Of a stretch of 38,965 bases of DNA, positions 1 to 7,730 are shown one piece after another. The stretch's first letter is position 1. Each line of letters opens with the position of its first letter. The notes beneath the pieces are model-generated. The model saw only the letters and a list, made by a program, of their open reading frames with translations. It did not search any database and was not told the origin of the DNA. The translations under genes and the position numbers were made by a program. The stretch comes from an uncultured Acidobacteriota bacterium. GTDB taxonomy: Bacteria > Acidobacteriota > Vicinamibacteria > Vicinamibacterales > UBA2999. The DNA lies in contig CADEDM010000026.1 of the NCBI GenBank assembly GCA_902826065.1, positions 1 to 38,965 of the forward strand, read 5' to 3'.

Positions 1-55
1 CTGGGGGCTGGGGGCTGGGGGCTGGGGGCTGGGGGCTGGGGGCTGGGGGCTGGGG
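1..55 (+). repeat. Heptanucleotide tandem repeat (CTGGGGG), about 8 copies
   Basis: Seven perfect copies of the 7-base unit CTGGGGG occupy 1-49, and a six-base partial copy follows at 50-55. The array probably continues left of the window. Runs of five G separated by CT could form a G-quadruplex on the plus strand. The final partial copy merges into the Shine-Dalgarno sequence GGGGAGG (52-58) of the next gene, so changes in copy number would alter DNA directly upstream of that ribosome binding site. Confidence 0.95.
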
Positions 56-62
56 AGGCACC

Positions 63-971
63 ATGACGCACCGGCGCGCGGAAGTCGTGGCATTGCTGCT
101 CGTCGCAGCGGGCGTGATGGCCGTCGCGCAGGATCCCGATCCGGTCGAGGTGCGGACGCGCCTGGCGAAGTATCTCGTCGGCTACGAGGCCGAGCTCGGC
201 AATGTCGTGGCCGAGGAGCGGATGCTGCAATGGCCCCTGGAGAGGCGCGAAGTCGGCATGAGCGCCGGCGCCGGTTCCGCGACCGAGCTGCGGCGGGACC
301 TGACGCGCGTTCGGACCCTCGTCTCGGAGGTCGCGTTCGTGCCGCTGCCCGGCAACGTCGGCTGGCTCGGCTATCGGAACGTCCTGCAGATCGGCGGCCG
401 GCCCGTGAACCGCAAAGGTCCGCCGTTGCTCGACCTCCTCAAAGCACAGACCGACGACGCCACCGAACGCGCCGGGCTGCTGCTGGTCGAGAGCGCGCGC
501 CACAACCTCGGCGCTCCGCGCACCATCAACCTCCCGAGCCTCCCGCTCGAACTGCTGCACGCCCGTCACCAGGCGCGGTTCGTGATCGAGACGACCTATC
601 AGGAGACGGTCGCGAACTGCCGCGCACTACGCCTCGACCTGGTGGAGACGGCGAGGCCGACGATCATCCGACGGCCGGAGGGCGGTGACATGCCGAGCCG
701 GGTGATCGCATGGGTGGAGATCGAAACGGGGCGGCTGTGCAAGGCGGAAGTGCGGACGCGCGATGCCCGCATTGGTGTTCCGCAGTTCACCGCCGTTGTC
801 GCCGTCGAATTTCAGCCCGACGCGGGCCTGGGCATCCTGGTGCCGGCGAAGATGACCGAGCGGTTCTTCATCCCGACCCGCAGCGAGGGCGAGAGCGAAG
901 CGACCTACTCGAACTACCGGCGGTTCATGACGTCCGGACGGCTCGTGCCGCCGGGCGCCCCGAACTACTAG
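63..971 (+). CDS. Exported protein of unknown function, 302 aa
   Basis: The ATG at 63 has the Shine-Dalgarno GGGGAGG four bases upstream, which fixes the start. The N-terminus is a Sec signal peptide: basic MTHRR, a hydrophobic stretch at about residues 8-21, and an Ala-x-Ala-like site near residue 22. The mature part has no other membrane segment. The C-terminal third has alternating beta-strand character and the phrase LGILVPAKMTE followed by a Tyr-x-Asn-Tyr-Arg-Arg segment, which resembles uncharacterised periplasmic proteins of acidobacteria with a LolA/LolB-like open barrel. That resemblance is inferred from memory of such sequences. It is convergent with the ABC ATPase gene, with only 15 bases between the stops. 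I cannot assign a function, but the periplasmic location is well supported. Confidence 0.8.
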   Translation: MTHRRAEVVALLLVAAGVMAVAQDPDPVEVRTRLAKYLVGYEAELGNVVAEERMLQWPLERREVGMSAGAGSATELRRDLTRVRTLVSEVAFVPLPGNVGWLGYRNVLQIGGRPVNRKGPPLLDLLKAQTDDATERAGLLLVESARHNLGAPRTINLPSLPLELLHARHQARFVIETTYQETVANCRALRLDLVETARPTIIRRPEGGDMPSRVIAWVEIETGRLCKAEVRTRDARIGVPQFTAVVAVEFQPDAGLGILVPAKMTERFFIPTRSEGESEATYSNYRRFMTSGRLVPPGAPNY

Positions 972-986
972 GGCGCGGGATGCAGC

Positions 987-1703
987 TCAGTGCGCGGCGG
1001 CAGGCGCGCCCACGGGCGTCGGCGCCTGGCGGACGTCCTTCTCCACCTGGCCGTCGCGAATCATGATCTGCCGGTGGGCATGGGCCGCGACGTCGGCTTC
1101 GTGGGTCACCAGCACGATGGTGTTGCCGGCCTCGTGCAAGCGGGCGAAGAGCGCCATGATCTCGACGCCGGTCTTCGAGTCGAGGTTGCCGGTGGGCTCG
1201 TCGGCAAGCAGGATCGAGGGGTTGTTCACGAGCGCCCGGGCGATGGCGACGCGCTGCCGCTGGCCGCCCGACAGCTCGTTGGGCTTGTGGCTCATGCGCG
1301 AGCCGAGTTCGACCTTCTGGAGCGCCGCTCTGGCGCGATCGAGGCGGTCCTTGGCCGAGACGCCTGCGTAGACGAGCGGCAGTTCGACGTTGTGCAGCGC
1401 CGTGGCGCGCGGCAGCAGGTTGAACGTCTGGAACACGAAACCGATCTCTTCGTTGCGGATGCGGGCCAGCTCGTTGTCGTTCATCGTGCTGACCTGCTTG
1501 TCGTTCAGCAGGTAGCTGCCTTTCGACGGGGTGTCGAGACACCCGATGAGGTTCATCAGCGTCGACTTGCCCGAGCCGGACGGCCCCATGATGGCCACGT
1601 ACTCGCCGCGCTCGATCTTGATGCTGACGCCGCGCAGGGCGTGAATCTCCTCATCGCCCATCGTGTAGGTCTTCCACAGGTCCTGGGTCTCGATGAGGGC
1701 CAT
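987..1703 (-). CDS. ABC transporter ATP-binding protein, LolD/MacB type
   Basis: Complete 238-aa nucleotide-binding domain. Walker [10 protein letters not shown] is at residues 40-48, the Q-loop at FQTFNLLPR (91-99), the ABC signature LSGGQ at 144-148, Walker B ILLADEP at 164-170 followed by TGNLDS, and the switch His at 201. GNLDS after Walker B is typical of ATPases that power MacB, LolCDE or FtsX-type permeases. These mechanotransmission systems work on periplasmic substrates. A GGAG sequence lies about ten bases before the ATG. No cognate permease is adjacent: the gene is convergent with an exported-protein gene and divergent from dodecin. The nearest MacB-like permeases are the ADOP genes from 2560 onward on the other strand. 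Service to those orphan permeases is an inference only. Confidence 0.93.
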   Translation of the reverse strand: MALIETQDLWKTYTMGDEEIHALRGVSIKIERGEYVAIMGPSGSGKSTLMNLIGCLDTPSKGSYLLNDKQVSTMNDNELARIRNEEIGFVFQTFNLLPRATALHNVELPLVYAGVSAKDRLDRARAALQKVELGSRMSHKPNELSGGQRQRVAIARALVNNPSILLADEPTGNLDSKTGVEIMALFARLHEAGNTIVLVTHEADVAAHAHRQIMIRDGQVEKDVRQAPTPVGAPAAAH

Positions 1704-1803
1704 GAACGGGGATCTCCGGGGACGGCGCGCGGCCGGCCCTCATTCCATCACAGACGTGCGCAACCGGGGCCAGGTTCCTGCCGGGCTGGGCCGCGGACGA
1801 CGA

Positions 1804-1873
1804 TTGCCGGCAGTGCACGCACTCACGTACGATGGCGCCCCGCCGCGGCGTCAAGCCGGCCGGCTCGGCCGGC
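1804..1873 (+). promoter_or_regulatory. Candidate dodecin promoter and leader hairpin
   Basis: TTGCCG (1804-1809) and TACGAT (1828-1833) are separated by 18 bases and resemble -35 and -10 boxes. The predicted leader contains a perfect 7-bp stem, GCCGGCC at 1855-1861 with GGCCGGC at 1867-1873 and a five-base loop, ending about 20 bases before the ribosome binding site. Confidence 0.45.
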
Positions 1874-1906
1874 AGCGCCACCGTGGGTCACCAAGGAGTC
1901 GACATC

Positions 1907-2110
1907 ATGGCCGTCGCACGCGTCACCGAGATCATCTCTGCCTCGAAGAAGGGGTTCGACGACGCCGTCGAGCAGGGCATCTCCCGCGCCTCGAAGACCC
2001 TGAAGAACATCGAGGGTGCGTGGGTGCAGGACCAGAAGGTGATCGTCGAGAAGGGCAAGATCGTCGAGTGGCGCGTCGCCCTGAAGGTGACGTTCATCCT
2101 CGAAAAGTAG
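1907..2110 (+). CDS. Dodecin, flavin-binding protein
   Basis: Small 67-aa protein of the dodecin family. These proteins assemble into hollow dodecamers that bind riboflavin or FMN and buffer free flavin in the cytoplasm. The sequence matches across its length: N-terminal strand with VTEIISASKKGFDDAVEQG, the helix ISRASKTLKNIEG, then AWVQDQKV. The Trp (residue 39) is the expected isoalloxazine-stacking residue. The final strands end KVTFILEK. An in-frame ATG at 1832 would add 25 residues, but the ATG at 1907 is preferred because AAGGAG lies eight bases upstream (1893-1898) and the family starts here. The gene is monocistronic and divergent from the LolD-type ATPase. Confidence 0.93.
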   Translation: MAVARVTEIISASKKGFDDAVEQGISRASKTLKNIEGAWVQDQKVIVEKGKIVEWRVALKVTFILEK

Positions 2111-2114
2111 GCGG

Positions 2115-2151
2115 CAGGGACCGGGCGCCCGGGGCCGGGACCAGGGATCCG
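2115..2151. repeat. Degenerate GGGAYCR heptad repeats
   Basis: Intergenic stretch made of heptads related to GGGACCA, including GGGACCG at 2117, GGGACCA at 2137 and GGGATCC at 2144, with a GC-rich unit between. The same heptad family recurs at 11375-11407 and 35230-35309. It lies between the dodecin stop and the padR operator. Confidence 0.7.
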
Positions 2152-2173
2152 GACGCACTGCCATGTGCCCGTT

Positions 2174-2228
2174 CCTGTTGACTTTCAACAGAAGATGACA
2201 CAGAGTCCTGTTGCTCATCAACAGGAGG
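2174..2228 (+). promoter_or_regulatory. Two palindromic operator candidates upstream of padR 1
   Basis: A perfect 17-bp palindrome, CTGTTGA-ctt-TCAACAG, lies at 2175-2191. A second, CCTGTTG-ctcat-CAACAGG, lies at 2207-2225. Their centres are 33 bp apart, about three helical turns. TTGACT within the first (2178-2183) resembles a -35 box. The right half of the second overlaps the Shine-Dalgarno AGGAGG (2223-2228) of padR. Half-sites of this kind beside padR genes usually bind the PadR dimer, so autorepression is likely. Confidence 0.7.
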
Positions 2229-2233
2229 CCTGG

Positions 2234-2563
2234 ATGGCGCCGGAAGTTCCCTACGGCACGCTCGACCTGATGGTGTTGAAGACGCTCGACACGCTGGGGC
2301 CCCTGCACGGCTACGGTATCGCCCGCCGCATCGAGCAGGTCACCGACGGCGGCCTGGCGCTGAACCAGGGCACCATCTATCCCGCGTTGCTGCGACTGGA
2401 GCAGAAACGCTGGATCAAGAGCGCCTGGGGGATGAGCGACAACAACCGCCGGGCCCGGTTCTACTCAATCACCGCCGCCGGGCGCCGTCAGCTCACCGCC
2501 GAAGCCGACCTGTGGCAGCGGACGGTGGCGATGGTCGGCCGCCTCCTGGGGCAAGACTCATGA
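2234..2563 (+). CDS. PadR family transcriptional regulator 1
   Basis: 109-aa winged-helix repressor. The family core is clear: YGTLDLMVLKTLDTLGPLHGYGIARRI, then a recognition-helix region with LNQGTIYPALLRLEQ, and the wing with SDNNRRARFYSITAAGRRQL. The C-terminal helix (about 90-108) would form the dimer interface. The start at 2234 is chosen over an in-frame ATG at 2165 because AGGAGG lies five bases upstream and the longer form would run through the palindromes. The stop overlaps the start of the next gene as ATGA, so the regulator and the permease are translationally coupled. It most likely represses its own operon until an inducer binds. The inducer is unknown. Confidence 0.92.
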   Translation: MAPEVPYGTLDLMVLKTLDTLGPLHGYGIARRIEQVTDGGLALNQGTIYPALLRLEQKRWIKSAWGMSDNNRRARFYSITAAGRRQLTAEADLWQRTVAMVGRLLGQDS

Positions 2564-5187
2564 GGACGCGTCTGGCCGTGCTGCTGGCACGCCTGGCCGG
2601 CACCTTCACCGGCGGCCGGAGCGACGCCAGGCTCGCGGAGGAGATCGACGCGCACCTCGACGCGCTGGCGGCGGCGCACGAGGCCCGCGGCCTGTCGTCT
2701 CACGAGGCCAGGCTCGCGGCACGCCGCGAGTTCGGCGGCGTCGACCAGATGACCGACCGGCACCGCGACCAGCGCGGCTTCCCGTGGGTCGACGCATTTG
2801 TTCACGACGTCCGGCTCGCGGTGCGACGTCTTCACGCCGAGCCGTGGTTCTCCGCCGCGGTGATCGTCGCGCTCGCGATCGGCGTTGGCGGATCCGTCTC
2901 GGTGGTCGGCGCCGTCACGGCGATCAGCGGCGCCCAGCCACCGTTCCGCGACCCGGACGGCGTGCTGTCAGTGGGCACCGTCGACGATCGCGGCCGGCGG
3001 GCCGATGTGTCGTGGGCCGAGTTCCAGGAATGGCGCGACGGGTCGGTGACCTTCGAGCGTCTCGCGGGCTTCTCGGGATCGTTCTTTACGATAGGCGTCG
3101 ACGGCGGCGCCGTTGAGCGGATCCAGGGCGCCTACGTCGCGGCGTCGACGTTCCGCCTGCTTGGCGTCGTTCCGGTCCAGGGCCGGGACTTCACGGAGGC
3201 GGATGACGTGCCGGGCGCGCCTTCGGTGGCTCTGATCGCCGAGGGCGTGGCCCTCTCGCTGTTCGGCAGCAGCGGCGATTCCGTGGGTCGCAGCGTGCTC
3301 GTCGATGGCCTCCCCACGACGATCGTCGGCGTCATGGCAGCCGACGTGTCGTTCCCACTCAACGGCGCGCTGTGGCGGCCGCTGACCCACATGGCCGGCC
3401 TGCGCGAGGACACCCGGGAGCGGCGGACTATCGGCGTGATCGGCCGTCTGCAGCCGGGCACTCCGCGAGACGCGGCGCTGGCGGAGCTGACCACGATCGC
3501 TGCCCGGCAACCGTCGGATGCCGATGTGCGCCGCCGCCCCGTGTTGCGCACGTTCCGCGAGCGGTTCCTCGGGACGTCCACCGACCCCGTGCCGCTCGCC
3601 CTGCTCGTCGTCTCGGGCATGGTGCTGTTGATCGGCTGCGCCACGGCCGCCACGCTGCTCTTCGCGCGTTCCGCGTTCCGTATGGACGAAGCGGCGATGC
3701 GAGTCGCCCTGGGCGCCTCCCGCCGCCGCCTCGTCCTGCAGCTTCTCGTCGAGTGCGGCGTCTGCGCCGCCGTCGCCGGCGGCATCGGCCTGGCGCTGGC
3801 GCGTTTCGCGCTGCACCGATTCGCCATCGAGGTCGACGGCGCCGGGTTGCCAGCGTGGGTCCAGTTCACGGTGAACGCCCGGGTCGTGGCGATCGCGGCC
3901 GCGGCCACGCTCATGTCGACCCTGCTCGGCGGACTCGCGCCGGCGTGGAGGCTGGCCGGCACCGCGGCGACGCGGGTGCCAGGACGCATGCGCATGACCG
4001 ACGGCCGGCCGACGCAGCGGTGGATTCGGGCGTTGCTCGTCGCGAAGGTGGCGTTGACGCTGGTGCTCCTCTCGACGTCGGGTTACCTGCTCTCAGGCGC
4101 CCTGGCCCTGTACCGCGCCGACCAGATCGTCGACAGCACAGGCCTGGTGACAGCAAGTCTGGGCGTGACGGGGCCCACCCTGGTGCGCGCGGAGGACCGC
4201 GCGGCGTTCACGCGGCGATTCGTCGAGCGCCTGCAAGGGCGAGGAGATCTCCAAGCGGCGACGATCACGACGGGACCGCCGTTTGCGGCCGTGCCGGCGC
4301 GGCCGGTCGCGATCGATGACACGGGCGGCGACGATCGCGATTCGCACACCGCGCGTGTCGCGTCGATCGACGCGGCCTATTTCGAGACGTTGGGTGTGGC
4401 GCTGCTCGAAGGACGCGGCTTTGCCGCCACTGACGACGCAGCGCCGCAGATCGTCGTCGTCAACGCCGCGTTCGCCACGCGCTACCTGGGCGGCCAGGCC
4501 ATCGGACGCCGGCTGCAGGTGGCGCCGTCCGCCACGGAAGCCCCTGGAGGACCCTGGCTCACGGTTGTCGGCGTCTCGCCGTCATTGCGGAATTCGTCAC
4601 GGCCCGACCCCGAGCCCGCGATCTACATCCCGATGGCGATCGAACATCCCGCGACCGTCGTCGTGATGGTCCGCGCGTCGGAAGGCGTGCCGGTCGCCGA
4701 CATCCTGCGTCAGGAACTGCAGGCACTCGACCCGTCCCTGGCGCTCTACGGCTGGCAGACCGTGGAACGCCTGTCGGAGATCTCACGGTGGACGATGCGC
4801 ACCGTGGGCGGCATCGTGGTGATGCTGGGCAGCCTGGCACTCGCGCTCGCGGCCCTGGGCATCTACGCCGTGACCGCTTACGCCGCGGGGCGTCGCGTGA
4901 AGGAGGTCGGCATCCGCCTCGCCGTCGGCGCCACCGTGCCGTCGGTGACGCGCCTGTTCCTCGCCGCGACGTTGCGGCCGGTGGCGCTCGGCCTCGGGCT
5001 CGGGCTCGTCGCGGGCTGGGCGGCGTCACGCGCGTTGCTGGCGCTCGTTCTTGAAGACAGCGCCGTCGGCACGCCCATGCTGCTGCCGGCCGCCGCGGTG
5101 ATCGCCGCGGTGTCGACTGCCGCGGCGGTGCTGCCCGCGCGACGCGTCGCCGCACTCGACCCGCTGATCGCCCTCCGCTGCGACTGA
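2560..5187 (+). CDS. ADOP family orphan ABC permease 1 (divergent)
   Basis: 875-aa inner-membrane protein of the acidobacterial duplicated orphan permease type. A cytoplasmic N-terminal region (1-90) carries the family phrase EEIDAHLDALAAAHEARG and then REFGGVDQ. TM1 lies around 98-122, followed by a first MacB-like periplasmic domain. An FtsX three-helix unit includes RVALGASRRRLVLQLLVE. A second periplasmic domain and a second FtsX unit follow, with GIRLAVGAT and the C-terminal ARRVAALDPLIALR. The TM1 region departs from the usual GIGANTAIF motif, as in the second ADOP of this cluster, so these two form a divergent subtype. There is no ATPase domain. It starts at the ATGA overlap with padR. 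Its role is probably export or sensing at the periplasmic face; the substrate is unknown. Confidence 0.9.
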   Translation: MRTRLAVLLARLAGTFTGGRSDARLAEEIDAHLDALAAAHEARGLSSHEARLAARREFGGVDQMTDRHRDQRGFPWVDAFVHDVRLAVRRLHAEPWFSAAVIVALAIGVGGSVSVVGAVTAISGAQPPFRDPDGVLSVGTVDDRGRRADVSWAEFQEWRDGSVTFERLAGFSGSFFTIGVDGGAVERIQGAYVAASTFRLLGVVPVQGRDFTEADDVPGAPSVALIAEGVALSLFGSSGDSVGRSVLVDGLPTTIVGVMAADVSFPLNGALWRPLTHMAGLREDTRERRTIGVIGRLQPGTPRDAALAELTTIAARQPSDADVRRRPVLRTFRERFLGTSTDPVPLALLVVSGMVLLIGCATAATLLFARSAFRMDEAAMRVALGASRRRLVLQLLVECGVCAAVAGGIGLALARFALHRFAIEVDGAGLPAWVQFTVNARVVAIAAAATLMSTLLGGLAPAWRLAGTAATRVPGRMRMTDGRPTQRWIRALLVAKVALTLVLLSTSGYLLSGALALYRADQIVDSTGLVTASLGVTGPTLVRAEDRAAFTRRFVERLQGRGDLQAATITTGPPFAAVPARPVAIDDTGGDDRDSHTARVASIDAAYFETLGVALLEGRGFAATDDAAPQIVVVNAAFATRYLGGQAIGRRLQVAPSATEAPGGPWLTVVGVSPSLRNSSRPDPEPAIYIPMAIEHPATVVVMVRASEGVPVADILRQELQALDPSLALYGWQTVERLSEISRWTMRTVGGIVVMLGSLALALAALGIYAVTAYAAGRRVKEVGIRLAVGATVPSVTRLFLAATLRPVALGLGLGLVAGWAASRALLALVLEDSAVGTPMLLPAAAVIAAVSTAAAVLPARRVAALDPLIALRCD

Positions 5188-5203
5188 AGAAAGTCGGCCA
5201 TCC

Positions 5204-5971
5204 ATGCTCACCGTCCAGCACCTTCGCAAGTCCTACGGCGGCGTCCAGGCACTCAAGGACTTGAGCTTCTCCGCCGCACCTGGTCAGACGATCGGCCTGC
5301 TCGGCCCCAACGGGTCCGGCAAGTCGACGACGATCAACATGCTCACCGGCCTGATCCGTCCGACCGCGGGGACGGTGTCGTGGCGCGGCATCGACATCCA
5401 CGCTCAACTGTCCGGCTACCAGGCGACGCTCGGATATGTCCCCGAGGAACCTCGCCTCTACGCCTATCTCACGGCGCCCGAGTACCTGCGGCTGGTGGGC
5501 GGCCTGCGCGACATCGACGACGGCGTCCTCGAGCGGCGCATCGATCGGTATCTCGAGCTCTTCGGGCTCGACAGCGATCGATACGCGCCGCTGTCGTCGT
5601 TCTCGAAAGGCATGCGGCAGAAGGTGCTGATCTCGGCGGCGCTGCTGCACGATCCGGCAGTCGTGGTGTTCGACGAGCCATGCTCGGGCCTCGACGTCGC
5701 CTCGACCCTGATGTTACGCAGCGTCGTTCGCGCCCTGGCCGAGGCCGGCAAGGTGATCGTCTACAGCTCGCACGTCCTCGACATGGTCGAGAAGGTCTGC
5801 AGCGACGTGATCATCCTGCACCACGGCACGGTGGTCGCGCAGGACTCGGTGAGCCGGCTCCGTGAGCTCGCGCAGGCGGCCTCGCTCGAAGCGGTGTTCG
5901 CACAGCTCGCCGTCGACGACAACGTCGAGGCAACGGGCCGGGCGATCGCCGCGGTGGGTACCTCGTGCTGA
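5204..5971 (+). CDS. ABC transporter ATP-binding protein, ABC-2/CcmA type
   Basis: 255-aa nucleotide-binding domain. Walker A is GPNGSGKST (34-42), the signature is the variant FSKGMRQK (133-140), Walker B is VVVFDEP (153-159) followed by CSGLD, and the switch His is in YSSHVLDMVEKVC. The Gly-Met-Arg-Gln-Lys signature is typical of ATPases paired with ABC-2-type membrane proteins (antibiotic, lipid or Na+ exporters), not of MacB/LolD systems. It starts 16 bases after the ADOP stop and overlaps the next gene by seven bases, so the two products probably form one exporter. A C-terminal extension of about 45 residues follows the core. The substrate cannot be read from the sequence. Confidence 0.93.
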   Translation: MLTVQHLRKSYGGVQALKDLSFSAAPGQTIGLLGPNGSGKSTTINMLTGLIRPTAGTVSWRGIDIHAQLSGYQATLGYVPEEPRLYAYLTAPEYLRLVGGLRDIDDGVLERRIDRYLELFGLDSDRYAPLSSFSKGMRQKVLISAALLHDPAVVVFDEPCSGLDVASTLMLRSVVRALAEAGKVIVYSSHVLDMVEKVCSDVIILHHGTVVAQDSVSRLRELAQAASLEAVFAQLAVDDNVEATGRAIAAVGTSC

Positions 5972-7692
5972 CATGGCTGCGGGCCCGGGTCGTCACGGCC
6001 CGAACCCGGCTGTTCTTCCGTCTCGTGCGCATCTCGCTCCGCCGCATGCAGGACGCGGCGCTGGCGTCGCGCGACGTCGATGCCGACCAGTTCGTGCTCT
6101 GGGGCGCGGCCCTGCTGATGACGCCGCTGTTCTTCACGACCCTGACCTGGACGAGCCGCTATCCGTGGCTGCGCCGTCGCTCGCTGGAGTTGCTGCACGA
6201 CGCCGTGATCGGCGATCGGCTGTTCTTCGTGATCTGGCCGATGCTCGTGATGTGGCTGGTCGGCGCCCTGCTCTGGGACGCGCTGTTTCCCGACCGGACG
6301 GACCAACAGGTGCTCGGGGTGCTGCCGGTCGGCGCACGCGCCGTGGCGGGGGCCCGACTGACGGCCGCGCTGACGGTTGGCGCGACGCTCGTGCTCCTGA
6401 TCGTCGTGCCGCCGGCCATCGTCTACGGGCTGTTCGGCAGCGCGCACGCAACGGTTGGTCCGGTGCCCGGCATCATCGTCGGGCAGGCAGTGGCGTCGGC
6501 GATGGCAGGGCTCACCGCGTTCGCGAGCCTGCTGACGATGCGAGGCCTGCTCGTGACGGTCGTCGGCGCGAGCTTGGCGGCCAGAGCGGCGGTGCTGCTG
6601 CAACTCATCACCGTCCTTGCCCTCGTCGAGACGTTCATGTTCCTGCCGGGGCTGCTGCCGGCCGCCATGCGCGCGCTGCAGGATCCCGCCGTCGCCATCT
6701 GGGCGCCGCCGGCGTGGTTCATCGGCGTCTACGCGCTCTTCGCGGGACCGCGGGCCGATCAGTTGACGCCCCTGGCGCCACTGGCGGTTGGCGCGTTCGG
6801 GCTCTCGGTGTCGGCGGCCGCGGCCGTCTACCTGCTGCCGGCGACCAGGAACGCGCGCCGGGTGATGGAGGCGGTGGACCCTCGGCAGCGCTGGCATCCA
6901 GTCGCGACGTTGTCGCGGTGGACCTCGCGATTGCTGTGGTCGCGCCGCGCGCGTGCGGTCTTCACCTTCACCGTCGCGAGCCTGGTCCGGAGTCGACGCC
7001 ACCTCATGACCGTCGCTACCTACCTCGGCCTCGGACTCGCGGTCGCCGGCACGCGCATCCTCTCGGCGAAGGTGCGCGGCCGCGCGCTGCCGCTCGACGA
7101 GCCGTTCGACTACTTGCTGGCCATTCCGTTGGTCGTGACCTTCTTCATGGTGCTCGGGGTCCGGGCGGCGTTCGCCGCGCCCACCGAGCTGGGCGCCAAC
7201 TGGATCTTCAGAGTCGCTGGACCGCGTGAGGCAGCCGCGCACGTGCCGGCCACGCGCCTGGCCTGCGCTACCTTCGCCGTCGCGCCGGTCTCGCTGCTCG
7301 TGATCGCACTGGGCGGGTTGGCCTGGGGCTTCGCCACGAGCGCGCAAGTGGCGTTGATGCACGCCTCGAGCGGTGTGTTCCTCGTTGCGATCGCGTTCGC
7401 CGGTCAATCCGCCGTTCCCTTCACGAGCGGACGCATGGTGTCCGCCGACTCGCTCAAGGTCACGGCCCCGCTGGGGATTGTGGCGCTGCACCTGTACGCG
7501 TTCCGACTCGACGACGTCCAGCGTTGGGCCCTGCGCATCGAAGGCGGGGCCGTCTGGTACGCCGTGGCCCTTCTGAGTGCGACCGTCATCGCCCTCGGAA
7601 TCGGACGCTGGTGGTTCGGTCGCCCCGCGACGACCTTCGATGCGCCGGTCGATCAGGCGGTCACGCTGCGATTGTCGGAGGCCAGTCAGTAG
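5965..7692 (+). CDS. ABC transporter membrane protein, ABC-2-like, 575 aa
   Basis: Highly hydrophobic protein with about twelve predicted membrane segments. Examples are near residues 44-61, 86-105, 131-152, 208-225, 261-281, 380-398, 425-445 and 530-548. A soluble basic region sits near the middle (about 283-330). The length and two-block arrangement suggest two fused permease halves. The GTG start at 5965 overlaps the ATPase stop, with GGTGGG seven bases upstream (5953-5958), which implies translational coupling. No family beyond a generic ABC exporter membrane subunit is recognisable. It is almost certainly the partner of the ATPase encoded directly upstream. The pair lies between two ADOP genes, an unusual position. 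Confidence 0.85.
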   Translation: MLTWLRARVVTARTRLFFRLVRISLRRMQDAALASRDVDADQFVLWGAALLMTPLFFTTLTWTSRYPWLRRRSLELLHDAVIGDRLFFVIWPMLVMWLVGALLWDALFPDRTDQQVLGVLPVGARAVAGARLTAALTVGATLVLLIVVPPAIVYGLFGSAHATVGPVPGIIVGQAVASAMAGLTAFASLLTMRGLLVTVVGASLAARAAVLLQLITVLALVETFMFLPGLLPAAMRALQDPAVAIWAPPAWFIGVYALFAGPRADQLTPLAPLAVGAFGLSVSAAAAVYLLPATRNARRVMEAVDPRQRWHPVATLSRWTSRLLWSRRARAVFTFTVASLVRSRRHLMTVATYLGLGLAVAGTRILSAKVRGRALPLDEPFDYLLAIPLVVTFFMVLGVRAAFAAPTELGANWIFRVAGPREAAAHVPATRLACATFAVAPVSLLVIALGGLAWGFATSAQVALMHASSGVFLVAIAFAGQSAVPFTSGRMVSADSLKVTAPLGIVALHLYAFRLDDVQRWALRIEGGAVWYAVALLSATVIALGIGRWWFGRPATTFDAPVDQAVTLRLSEASQ

Positions 7693-7730
7693 ACGCCGTC
7701 CCGGCCCGGGAAGGCGTGGAGAACTACCGC

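Noticed and set aside
1..55. CRISPR-like reading of the repeat array
   Set aside because: Units are contiguous 7-mers without spacers, and no cas gene is present.
1832..1906. Earlier in-frame start for dodecin
   Set aside because: It has no ribosome binding site, overlaps the candidate -10 box, and adds residues foreign to the family.
5761..7491. 576-codon open frame on the minus strand
   Set aside because: Antisense to the ABC ATPase/permease pair. Its translation is rich in Arg, His, Gln and Glu without any motif.
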